NCBI GenBank assembly: GCA_019314005.1
Contig: JAFDAE010000068.1
Coordinates: 1 to 9,173, forward strand
Length of the DNA stretch: 9,173 nucleotides
Direction: 5' to 3'
From: Deltaproteobacteria bacterium
GTDB lineage: Bacteria > Desulfobacterota > Desulfobacteria > C00003060 > C00003106
Positions 1 to 6,202 of the stretch are shown in pieces (within the stretch, counting starts at the first letter, position 1; each line of letters opens with the position of its first letter). The position numbers and the translations under genes were made by a program. The notes beneath the pieces were generated by a model that was not told where the DNA came from, did not search any database, and saw only the letters and a program-made list of their open reading frames with translations.

Positions 1-38
1 CACGTTCTAAGTTATAAATAAATCTTCAATAAATATCT

Positions 39-56
39 CAAGTTGTGCTTAACTTG
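39..56. promoter_or_regulatory. Inverted repeat upstream of the selB operon
   Basis: CAAGTT (39-44) and AACTTG (51-56) form a perfect 6-base inverted repeat around a 6-base spacer, in AT-rich DNA just before the mobile element. Before the element inserted, this dyad would have lain about 20 bases upstream of the start codon at 243. It could be an operator or a leader hairpin. No convincing -35/-10 pair can be defined in 1-66, so its role is unknown and it may be chance. Confidence 0.25.
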
Positions 57-61
57 CTCTC

Positions 62-66
62 AAGGA
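62..66. repeat. Target-site duplication, left copy (AAGGA)
   Basis: AAGGA lies directly against the left terminal repeat (GAGACC) and is repeated at 232-236 directly after the right one. The identical stretch is longer (TCTCAAGGAG at 58-67 and 228-237) because the element ends in GAGA/TCTC-type sequence, so the exact duplication length (5 to 7 bases) cannot be fixed from one copy. Confidence 0.6.
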
Positions 67-231
67 GAGACCTTTGCATAATGCGACATTTTGCCGTCAG
101 GCAAGGAAGGTGAAAAATTTAACCGGAGGAATACATTGAGTATTTCGAGGATAGCGCTGACGCTTCACTGCGTGCCAAATTTTGAAGCCTGACGCCGAAT
201 CACGGGAAAATGGCAATTATGCAACGGTCTC
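67..231. mobile_element. MITE-like non-autonomous element, 165 bp
   Basis: The left end (67-97) begins GAGACCTTTGCATAAT. The reverse complement of the right end (231-202) begins GAGACCGTTGCATAAT. The outer 16 bases match at 15 positions, and similarity runs for about 30 bases with a small indel. The direct repeat AAGGA flanks it on both sides. It encodes no transposase, so it would have to be mobilised in trans. The GAGACCTTTGCA terminus resembles ends I associate with IS5-family elements; this is recollection, not a search. A second inner pair (CGTCAGGC 95-102, GCCTGACG 187-194) and a central near-palindrome (about 123-150) mean the strand could fold into one long hairpin. The first 79 bases recur at 3813-3891. 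It sits between the likely promoter region and the first gene of the selB operon. Confidence 0.72.
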
Positions 232-236
232 AAGGA
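232..236. repeat. Target-site duplication, right copy, doubling as RBS
   Basis: This is the second AAGGA copy. With the following G it forms AAGGAG, five bases before the ATG at 243, so it is also the ribosome-binding site of the small membrane protein gene. The insertion target was therefore the Shine-Dalgarno sequence itself, and the duplication left a working copy. Confidence 0.6.
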
Positions 237-242
237 GTCAAA

Positions 243-413
243 ATGAACGCTCTCACTATCTTTACTATTCGCGCTATTGTGGGAATTTTCGCAGCGGTGC
301 TTATGACACGTTTCTTTCATCCTAAATCCGGCATTATTGAGATACTGGGCCTGGCCATCTTCTTGGTTGGATTGGCCTATGTAATGGAGGCGTTTCGGAA
401 AAGGAATAAATGA
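243..413 (+). CDS. Small two-helix membrane protein, 56 aa
   Basis: I do not recognise a named family. The 56-residue product has two hydrophobic segments, about residues 4-21 and 31-48. A short turn (RFFHPKSG) joins them and the tail is basic (FRKRNK), which fits a small inner-membrane hairpin protein. The ATG at 243 is chosen because AAGGAG lies five bases upstream. Earlier in-frame ATGs at 210 and 219 fall inside the mobile element's right end and lack a good ribosome-binding site, but they could give an 11- or 8-residue extension. The stop codon overlaps the selB start (ATGA), which indicates translational coupling. Whether it works with SelB or merely shares its transcript is unknown. 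Confidence 0.65.
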   Translation: MNALTIFTIRAIVGIFAAVLMTRFFHPKSGIIEILGLAIFLVGLAYVMEAFRKRNK

Positions 414-2323
414 TGTCCAAACAGATCATCCTTGGAACGGCCGGGCATATCGACCATGGCAAAACAACCCTGGTAAAGGCGCTCACAGGGACTGATCCTG
501 ATCGATTAAAAGAAGAAAAGCTCCGCGGCATGACTATTGTGCTCGGTTTTGCCTCTTTGGATCTCCCTGGTGGACAACATATCGGCTTTGTAGATGTTCC
601 AGGACATGAAAAGTTTGTAAAAACCATGGTGGCCGGCGCAACCGGGATTGATATGGTAGCGCTTATTATCGCGGCCGATGACGGCGTAATGCCACAGACT
701 AAGGAACATCTTGAAATCTGTGAGCTTCTGAATGTGTCCCATGGGCTCGTGATTGTGACAAAGATCGATCTTGTCGACGAGGAATGGCTGGAACTCGTAA
801 TAGACGACATTCAACAATTCCTCACAGGGACCTTTCTGGAAGATGCTCCGATTTTACCGGTCTCTTCTGTTACGGGCCAGGGCATCCCCGATCTCATAGA
901 AGCATTGGAAAAGTTGTGTGGACAGGTAAAAGGACGCGCTCCTGATGGACTCTTTCGACTACCTGTGGACAGGGTCTTTACTATGAAGGGCTTTGGTACT
1001 GTAGTAACAGGAACGTTAATTTCAGGGAAGGTATGTGTAGGCGACAATGTGATGATATATCCGGCCGGGATCGGAGCAAAGGTACGTGGAATCCAAGTGC
1101 ACAACCGGCCTGCTGAAGCATCTACGGCGGGACTTAGGACTGCCATTAATTTTCAAGGGCTTGACAAAAGTGCAATCAACAGGGGCGATGTTATAGCGGT
1201 GCCCAATACATTAAAACCAACCTATATGGTGGATGTGTGGTTACGATATTTAAAGAGTGCCGGCAAGCCGCTAAAAACCCGGACAAAAATAAGATTTCAT
1301 ACCGGCACCAAAGAGGTCTTGGGATATGTTGTCCTTCTTGACCGGGAAGAATTACTCCCAGGAGAGGATGCAATAGTCCAATGCCGTCTCCATTCTCCTG
1401 TGGTAGCAATGAAAGATGATCGCTTTGTGATCCGCAGCTATTCGTCAAAGCATACTGCGGGAGGGGGGAACATAATAGACCCCTTCCCTCGAAAGCACAA
1501 ACGTAGTAAAATATCAATAAGGGATATGCAACCCCTTATTGATGGGGATGTGGAATCAATCATTAATTATCATACGACAAAATCAGGATTCAAAGGGGTC
1601 AGTTTTGCGGACCTGATCCTTATGACCAATCAGACTGAAAAGCAACTTATTCAAAAACTTCAGCATCTACTATCCGCAAAAAAAGTAGTTTTGGTGGATC
1701 GTGAAAACCGGATATATATAGACGGCTCTACTCTTTTCGAGCTGAAAGGGATTACCCAAAATATCCTTATGGAATATCATGCGAAACATCCACTTAAAGG
1801 TGGAATGCCTAAGGAGGAACTTAAATCAAAGCTTCCTGCGAGAGTGAGTTCAAAACTCTTTAACCTATTGGTCAGTGATATGATCAAGGGAAAGATGCTC
1901 ATGCAGGACAAGGATACCATAAGGCTCGCTTCACATCAGGTCGCCCTTGAAGGTGATCAATCCAAGATCCGCAAGGATTTAGAAGAAGCATATCTTAGAA
2001 GTGGCCTGCAGCCCCCTTACTTTAAGGATCTGCTCAAATCTATTTCAGGCCCTTCCAAGACCGCCACGGATGTCCTATTTCATATGCTGGAAGAAGGGGT
2101 GCTCATGAAGGTCAAAGAGGATCTTTATTTTCACAAGACCGCGATTGAAAAATTAAAAAATGAGTTTATTGAGTATCTTAAGACTCATGCTGAGATCACC
2201 ACGCCGCGATTTAAGGAGATGACAGGGGTGTCCCGGAAGTACACTATTCCCCTGATAGAATATTTTGACTCGATCAAGCTGACTATTAGGATAGGAGACA
2301 GCCGAAGACTCAGAGAACACTGA
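410..2323 (+). CDS. selB: Selenocysteine-specific elongation factor SelB
   Basis: SelB is a cytoplasmic GTPase that brings selenocysteinyl-tRNA to ribosomes stalled at UGA codons marked by a SECIS hairpin. The 637-residue product has the normal length. The GTPase domain spans about residues 4-175: P-loop GHIDHGKTT (12-20), switch I around RGMTI (39-43), DVPGHE (62-67), TKID (117-120) and SSVTGQG (152-158). Two beta-barrel domains follow (about 180-355). The C-terminal part (about 375-637) fits the winged-helix repeats that bind SECIS RNA and ends in the SelB-typical [13 protein letters not shown] (608-620). Two ATGs occur in tandem (410 and 413); AAGGA at 401-405 is better spaced for the one at 413. 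One oddity is Val44 in switch I, where the family usually has an acidic residue. The gene overlaps its upstream neighbour by four bases and lies 16 bases before the next. Confidence 0.96.
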   Translation: MMSKQIILGTAGHIDHGKTTLVKALTGTDPDRLKEEKLRGMTIVLGFASLDLPGGQHIGFVDVPGHEKFVKTMVAGATGIDMVALIIAADDGVMPQTKEHLEICELLNVSHGLVIVTKIDLVDEEWLELVIDDIQQFLTGTFLEDAPILPVSSVTGQGIPDLIEALEKLCGQVKGRAPDGLFRLPVDRVFTMKGFGTVVTGTLISGKVCVGDNVMIYPAGIGAKVRGIQVHNRPAEASTAGLRTAINFQGLDKSAINRGDVIAVPNTLKPTYMVDVWLRYLKSAGKPLKTRTKIRFHTGTKEVLGYVVLLDREELLPGEDAIVQCRLHSPVVAMKDDRFVIRSYSSKHTAGGGNIIDPFPRKHKRSKISIRDMQPLIDGDVESIINYHTTKSGFKGVSFADLILMTNQTEKQLIQKLQHLLSAKKVVLVDRENRIYIDGSTLFELKGITQNILMEYHAKHPLKGGMPKEELKSKLPARVSSKLFNLLVSDMIKGKMLMQDKDTIRLASHQVALEGDQSKIRKDLEEAYLRSGLQPPYFKDLLKSISGPSKTATDVLFHMLEEGVLMKVKEDLYFHKTAIEKLKNEFIEYLKTHAEITTPRFKEMTGVSRKYTIPLIEYFDSIKLTIRIGDSRRLREH

Positions 2324-2339
2324 GGTAAGGAACAAAATC

Positions 2340-3464
2340 ATGTTTTGGAAAAAGTTTGGCAAGAAATCAGAAAAACAGGAAGGCGCGGGAAAAGAGACCA
2401 GCGCAAAAAGGCGTCTTGTCTCGCCCAAGCTGGCTGCCGGAATTGTTATAATAGTTGTAGCTGCATGGGGAATAAACGCCCTTTTGGGTCTTTTCTCCGA
2501 GTCGCCGATAACGCCGGCAACCAAACTGCATGAAGAAAAGTCGACTATCGCTCCTGTTAAAGAGCTACATCCTGCTGCCGAACATCCCCCTGCTCCTTCT
2601 CCTGAAGAACTGGGGACTGTTCCGCCGGAACCGTGGATGGCAACAAAAAAACAGCTTGAAAAAAAACCTCATCCTGAGCATCCTGCGCCGCATAAGGATA
2701 AAGTTAAGCACAGGGTAAAGGGAGCAGCCACGGTTATGGCTGTTATTGAGGTCATGGACTATGAACTAAGTGAGCGATTCTGGGGATGGCATCCGAATGA
2801 CCTGTTACGATTGACGGATAATGTGGAAAATTATCAGCTCGGGGTTCTCGATGTAGCTCGCCGGACCAGCATAATGCTTGCTGAAAAGCTCTCCCGCTTC
2901 GGGGGCTCGGATAAGTTCGATCATCACCTGGAAAATGCCATGAATTGGTTCATGATAACTCCTACCCGTTATTGGCTGCCTTCTCCGGAAGACAAATACG
3001 GCGCCGGCTTGAAAGAGATGCATCACTATATTGAACTGCTTGAAAAAGGGGAAAGTCGGTTTTACGCGCGCGCGGACCACCTTCTTCCTCTCCTTGCAAC
3101 ATATGAAGACCTTCTCGGAAGCTGTCACCACCATCTGATCAAGGAAAAGGAAGATGACGGTACGCCTGTTCGATGGCTTATGGTAGACGATTATTTTTAC
3201 TTTTCAAAGGGCGTGGCAGACGCCATGCGTAATATCCTGATAGCGGTCAAGGAAGATTTTAAAGATGAATTAAATGCTAAAGGAGGGATGAAATTGTTAG
3301 ATCGTGCAATAAATTCTCTCAGTATTGCAGCTAAACTCAATCCATTGATCGTTACAAATGGCCCTAAGGATGGGATATTGGCAAACCATCGCGCCAATAT
3401 GGCCGCCCCTATAAGTGATGCACGATATGCCCTGCAGGTGCTTCAAACCACTATGGCCACATAA
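2340..3464 (+). CDS. DUF2333-type membrane-anchored protein
   Basis: The 374-residue product has a short basic N-terminus (1-30), one transmembrane segment (about 31-51), a Pro/His/Glu/Lys-rich linker (about 55-125) and a folded, mainly helical domain (about 128-374). The basic start suggests the N-terminus is cytoplasmic and the large domain periplasmic. I recognise the domain as DUF2333 from its pattern: GWHPND (149-154), NYQLGVLD (164-171), WLPSPEDKYGAGL (212-224) and FYARADHL (241-248). The family has no established function. The ATG at 2340 has AAGGA at 2327-2331, eight bases upstream. It lies 16 bases after selB and is probably co-transcribed with it. A T-rich run begins right after the stop but has only a very weak stem before it, so I do not call a terminator. 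Confidence 0.8.
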   Translation: MFWKKFGKKSEKQEGAGKETSAKRRLVSPKLAAGIVIIVVAAWGINALLGLFSESPITPATKLHEEKSTIAPVKELHPAAEHPPAPSPEELGTVPPEPWMATKKQLEKKPHPEHPAPHKDKVKHRVKGAATVMAVIEVMDYELSERFWGWHPNDLLRLTDNVENYQLGVLDVARRTSIMLAEKLSRFGGSDKFDHHLENAMNWFMITPTRYWLPSPEDKYGAGLKEMHHYIELLEKGESRFYARADHLLPLLATYEDLLGSCHHHLIKEKEDDGTPVRWLMVDDYFYFSKGVADAMRNILIAVKEDFKDELNAKGGMKLLDRAINSLSIAAKLNPLIVTNGPKDGILANHRANMAAPISDARYALQVLQTTMAT

Positions 3465-3497
3465 ATTTTTTTCTATTTGTTTGATTTTTCACTTGAC

Positions 3498-3529
3498 TTG
3501 CTATTTGATTTATGAGACAGAGATAGCAA
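3498..3529. promoter_or_regulatory. Inverted repeat TTGCTAT-N18-ATAGCAA
   Basis: TTGCTAT (3498-3504) and ATAGCAA (3523-3529) are a perfect 7-base inverted repeat with an 18-base spacer, upstream of the small gene at 3596. TTGACT at 3493-3498 could be a -35 box, but no good -10 lies at the usual distance. The arms are about two helical turns apart centre to centre, so a dimeric regulator could bind here. This is a low-confidence operator guess. Confidence 0.25.
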
Positions 3530-3545
3530 ATTGTCTGAAAGGGTA

Positions 3546-3584
3546 CTCAGGATTTTCCTGAGCCTCGCTAAGAATTTTCCTGGG
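3546..3584 (+). promoter_or_regulatory. Leader hairpin with alternative SD-masking partner
   Basis: CTCAGGA (3546-3552), a TTT loop and TCCTGAG (3556-3562) form a perfect 7-base stem. The 9-base string ATTTTCCTG recurs 22 bases downstream (3552-3560 and 3574-3582). The second copy continues as TCCTGGG (3578-3584), which can also pair with the first arm using one G-U pair. The second copy merges into GGGGG (3582-3586), the likely ribosome-binding site for the ATG at 3596. Pairing could therefore hide or free the site. There is no T-run after the stem, so it is not a terminator. Confidence 0.3.
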
Positions 3585-3595
3585 GGTTACATTTG

Positions 3596-3811
3596 ATGGA
3601 AAAGATAGCCCTTTATATTCAGCACATTATCAATCCTCTTCATGTCTACTGTTTGCTCGTAAGGGCAGGCCTTAATAAGGCCTTTTCCATGTCATTGTGT
3701 AGAAGGTACGAAAAATACGTATTTAGTTGGTTTAAATTTTTTACTCTTCTTGGTATCACATCCTCCCGCAAAAGATTGTTCAGACATCTCCTTTTCAAGC
3801 GCCCCATATAA
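3596..3811 (+). CDS. Small basic hypothetical protein, 71 aa
   Basis: I cannot name a family. The product is basic and rich in aromatic residues, with a Cys in VYCLL and another in SLCRRYEKY, and a mildly hydrophobic stretch near FSWFKFFTLLGI. The string NPLHVYC followed by a helical region reads like a real protein, not noise, but this is an impression. The ATG at 3596 has GGGGG about nine bases upstream; a TTG one codon earlier is less likely. The reading frame ends in tandem stops (TAATGA), and the second stop overlaps the first base of the partial mobile element at 3813. A strong hairpin followed by TTTT (3667-3686) lies inside the frame, so the alternative is a non-coding or decayed stretch. 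Confidence 0.45.
   Translation: MEKIALYIQHIINPLHVYCLLVRAGLNKAFSMSLCRRYEKYVFSWFKFFTLLGITSSRKRLFRHLLFKRPI
3667..3686 (+). terminator. Intragenic terminator-like hairpin
   Basis: AGGCCTT (3667-3673), loop AAT and AAGGCCT (3677-3683) make a perfect 7-base stem, directly followed by TTTT (3683-3686, sharing one T). The shape is that of a short intrinsic terminator, but it lies within the small gene at 3596-3811. The T-run is short. It may instead be chance within the codons for GLNKAF. Confidence 0.25.
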
Positions 3812-3812
3812 T

Positions 3813-3891
3813 GAGACCTTTGCATAACGCGACATTTTTTCGTCAGGCAAGGAAGGTGAAAATGTTAACCGGAGGAATACATTAGGTATTT
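3813..3891. repeat. Partial second copy of the mobile element
   Basis: These 79 bases align without gaps to 67-145, the left end of the 165-bp element, with seven or so mismatches (about 91% identical by eye). The copy starts with the same terminus, GAGACCTTTGCATAA, then loses similarity around 3891. No matching right terminal repeat is found before recJ. It is therefore a truncated or recombined copy. It begins two bases after the TAA of the small gene, overlapping the following TGA, and ends 14 bases before the stop of the minus-strand gene at 3906-4340. Confidence 0.75.
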
Positions 3892-3905
3892 TGGGGTTCT
3901 TTTGA

Positions 3906-4340
3906 CTAATCTCTACTAGCTTGGGCCAAACAATGCTTAACTTCTCGATGAATGCAGTCGTATATCTCCTCATCTGACCCGTAAATATCCACGATACTCT
4001 TGTGATTGATCAATTTTTCCAGGACAAAAGCTGTAATATATAGACTTGCCTTGTTGGGACGAACTACTATCTGTCTGAAAGGAGCGATTTGATAGTCAAT
4101 ATCAAAATCTTCTATCTTGGATAGAGATTCGACGCAATATGTGATCTGCTCCTCCACATCTTCCTTGCTCGTAGTCTCAACCAAACCATTCTCTATAAGT
4201 TTCATAGCAAGACTCCTGCTTAAGGATTCGCTACAATTTCTTATCTGGTGTCTGGTTTGTTGGAACTCGCGCTCTTTAGAACTCTCTATCTTGGAGATAA
4301 TACTCTCCTCGCGGCTACTAGGACGAAAAACCTTTGCCAT
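3906..4340 (-). CDS. Unrecognised 144-aa protein
   Basis: I do not recognise this protein. It is charged, predicted mostly helical and soluble, with no signal peptide or membrane segment. The first 80 residues are rich in Glu, Ser and Lys/Arg (EESIISKIESSKEREF at 11-26). The second half, from about residue 79, contains DYQIAPFRQIVVRPNKASLY (82-101), which suggests a small folded domain with a beta segment, then helices ending HREVKHCLAQ (131-140). The ATG at 4340 is supported by GAGGT about nine bases upstream. It converges on the small gene at 3596 and follows recJ on the same strand, separated by a terminator-like hairpin. Base composition is more AT-rich than the recJ-pdxA operon, which fits acquired or fast-evolving DNA. 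Confidence 0.6.
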   Translation of the reverse strand: MAKVFRPSSREESIISKIESSKEREFQQTRHQIRNCSESLSRSLAMKLIENGLVETTSKEDVEEQITYCVESLSKIEDFDIDYQIAPFRQIVVRPNKASLYITAFVLEKLINHKSIVDIYGSDEEIYDCIHREVKHCLAQASRD

Positions 4341-4353
4341 AAGTGTTTACCTC

Positions 4354-4368
4354 TATCGACTATCGACT
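4354..4368. repeat. Tandem heptamer TATCGAC x2
   Basis: TATCGAC occurs twice in direct tandem plus one further T, in the 5' leader of the 144-residue gene, just upstream of its ribosome-binding site. It could be a slippage-prone short repeat or a chance duplication. Confidence 0.4.
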
Positions 4369-4373
4369 GTCAT

Positions 4374-4400
4374 AAAAAAATTTTAGGATACAATTCCTAA
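4374..4400 (-). terminator. Weak Rho-independent terminator after recJ
   Basis: On the minus strand, TTAGGA, a 6-base loop and TCCTAA form a perfect 6-base stem followed by AA and seven T residues. It lies about 60 bases after the recJ stop, where the pdxA-recJ transcript would be expected to end. The stem is AT-rich and short, so termination may be incomplete and the downstream 144-residue gene could receive read-through. It could also act as an attenuator if the promoter suggested at 4411-4439 is real. Confidence 0.45.
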
Positions 4401-4410
4401 GTCCGTCGGA

Positions 4411-4439
4411 TATATATAAAATACATTTCACAAAAGCAA
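4411..4439 (-). promoter_or_regulatory. Possible promoter for the 144-aa gene
   Basis: On the minus strand TTGCTT (4439-4434) and TATATA (4416-4411) are 17 bases apart, a moderate sigma-70 match in AT-rich DNA. The small palindrome TCCG-A-CGGA (4410-4402) would cover the transcription start. Transcripts from here would run through the hairpin at 4374-4400 before reaching the gene. Confidence 0.27.
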
Positions 4440-4459
4440 GTAAAATATCAATATTGCCC

Positions 4460-6202
4460 TTATTCCGTTTCCCTAATAATCATCTGCAACGTTTTTTTGT
4501 TCTGCCATCGATTCCACCGCAGATTAAACGCGATTCTCTCAAATTTCTCGGGCAACGGCAACATCGAAGTCCCGTTAAACTGAATGGCCTGAATGCTTCT
4601 ACTCAGACTGTTACCCTGTTGCATCTTCATACGCACATGGGATCCTCCAACAATAGAGGATTCGATAATCTTTACATCCTCGGCTGCAAATAATGGTTCC
4701 GGGTTCCCCGTACCAAAGGGAGCCAGTCGCTCTATTTGATCTAATAGATCGGTGTCTATCTCATCAAACCGAACCATTTGATCGATCTCCATCTTTGGAA
4801 TAAAGTCTTGTTCTGTGGTCTTTGTACAAACCACCTGTTCGAACCTTCCGGTAAAATCCAAGATGTTTTCCGACGGAAGCGAAAGACCGGCAGCAGCCTC
4901 ATGCCCTCCAAATTTGTCCAAATATTCGGCGCATTCTTTCAACCCTTCATACAGATTGAATCCTGAGATGCTTCGGGCTGATCCCTTTCCAATGCCGTTT
5001 TTGACAGAAATCAAAACCACCGGCTTATAATACCGTCCTACCAGTCTGGATGCTACAATCCCTATAACTCCTTCATTCCACCCCTTGCCGCAAAGAACGA
5101 GAGATCGTTGCCTTAGAAGATCCGGATTAGAATCAATTAATCGAATCGCTTCATCCAACGTATCCTTTTCTATCCGCTGCCTCCGGCTGTTGGTATCATT
5201 AAGGAAACGGGCAACCGGTAAAGCCGCTCCTCTGTTAGATGCGGTAAGGAGTTCAACACCCACGTTAGCATTAACCAGGCGCCCCGCGGCATTGATCCTG
5301 GGTGCTAACTTGAAAGCAATATCCCAGGTATTAAGATCAACGTTGGAAAGACCGCTTACTTCTTGTAGCGCATTCAGCCCGGGCCGCATACGGGCTGCAA
5401 GGATTTCAAGGCCTGCTTTCACCAGGATACGATTCTCTTCCAGAATCGGTACGATGTCCGCTACAGTCCCCAAGGCCACAAGGTCACACACGTTCTTGAG
5501 ATTGGGTTCAGACCTGTTTATCCAAAACCCTTTGTCGCGGAGATGTTTGCGCAGCGCGAGTATAAGACAGAAAACCACCCCAACCCCGGCAAACATCCGG
5601 AACGGAAAGGAACAGTCAGCTTGTTTGGGATTGAGGACGGCAAAGGCATCCGGGAGTACTTCCGGTATCTCATGGTGGTCGGTGACGATCACGTCTATAT
5701 TTTGGTCATTTGCGGCTCTAACCGCTTCAACACTGCTGATCCCGCAATCAACAGTAATAATTAACCGGACATTGTCCGGAACAGCACTTTGGAGTATATA
5801 GTCCCTGTTCAATCCGTACCCTTCGCGGAAACGGTCGGGAAGATAAAAGGATACATCCGCTCCCACGGTTAAAAGAAACTCCAGCAAAAGAGTAGTTCCG
5901 GTGACCCCGTCTACATCATAGTCCCCGAAGATTAAAATCTTTTCCTGTTTTTCAACAGCCGTGACAATCCGTTCAACGGTCTTTGCCATATTCTTCATCA
6001 AAAACGGAGAGCGGATATTGGTAAGCGAAGGATTAAGGAAGTCTATAGCTTCTTTTGGATCCGTAATGCCGCGATTGATCAGAATGCCCGCTACAATCGG
6101 ATGGCAGCCGCAGGAGCGGGCCAACATCTCCACGTGATTTGGATCATGTCTCTGAAAACGCCATGTTTTTTTTGGGGACTTACCCACTTTGCAACACCCC
6201 AT
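4460..6202 (-). CDS. recJ: Single-stranded-DNA exonuclease RecJ
   Basis: RecJ is a cytoplasmic 5'-3' single-strand DNA exonuclease that works in RecFOR recombination, base-excision and mismatch repair, using Mn2+ or Mg2+. From the ATG at 6202 the product has 580 residues, normal for the family. The DHH phosphoesterase core shows GDYDVDG (93-99), VDCGIS (151-156), the signature DHH (175-177) and GTVADIVP (245-252). The DHHA1 domain shows GKGWNEGVIG (372-381), GKGSARS (405-411) and FGGHEAAAGL (431-440). The C-terminal OB-fold region has ERLAPFGTGNPEPLF (491-505). All expected metal-binding motifs are intact. The start overlaps the pdxA end by 23 bases; a GTG at 6187 would shorten the protein by five residues and is also possible. 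A TTG at 6229 is less likely. Confidence 0.96.
   Translation of the reverse strand: MGCCKVGKSPKKTWRFQRHDPNHVEMLARSCGCHPIVAGILINRGITDPKEAIDFLNPSLTNIRSPFLMKNMAKTVERIVTAVEKQEKILIFGDYDVDGVTGTTLLLEFLLTVGADVSFYLPDRFREGYGLNRDYILQSAVPDNVRLIITVDCGISSVEAVRAANDQNIDVIVTDHHEIPEVLPDAFAVLNPKQADCSFPFRMFAGVGVVFCLILALRKHLRDKGFWINRSEPNLKNVCDLVALGTVADIVPILEENRILVKAGLEILAARMRPGLNALQEVSGLSNVDLNTWDIAFKLAPRINAAGRLVNANVGVELLTASNRGAALPVARFLNDTNSRRQRIEKDTLDEAIRLIDSNPDLLRQRSLVLCGKGWNEGVIGIVASRLVGRYYKPVVLISVKNGIGKGSARSISGFNLYEGLKECAEYLDKFGGHEAAAGLSLPSENILDFTGRFEQVVCTKTTEQDFIPKMEIDQMVRFDEIDTDLLDQIERLAPFGTGNPEPLFAAEDVKIIESSIVGGSHVRMKMQQGNSLSRSIQAIQFNGTSMLPLPEKFERIAFNLRWNRWQNKKTLQMIIRETE

Noticed and set aside
411..413. TGA at the end of the small membrane protein as a selenocysteine codon, given selB next door
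   Set aside because: Read-through in this frame gives only about 20 codons of out-of-frame selB sequence ending in TAA, with no redox motif. The TGA is part of the ATGA overlap and is an ordinary stop.
334..810. Minus-strand open frame of 158 codons opposite selB
   Set aside because: It is antisense to the well-conserved SelB GTPase domain, with Ser/Pro/Ile-rich low-complexity composition. It is a shadow frame.
3465..3471. T-run immediately after the DUF2333 stop as an intrinsic terminator
   Set aside because: Only a 4-base TATG/CATA stem precedes it, too weak to call.
3546..3562. Hairpin CTCAGGA-TTT-TCCTGAG as the terminator of the selB operon
   Set aside because: The stem is good, but no T-run follows; GCCTCGC comes next.
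5085..5801. Long plus-strand open frame of 238 codons antisense to recJ
   Set aside because: It lies wholly within intact recJ coding sequence and is rich in Arg, Ser and Thr, as expected of a mirror frame. It has no recognisable domain.
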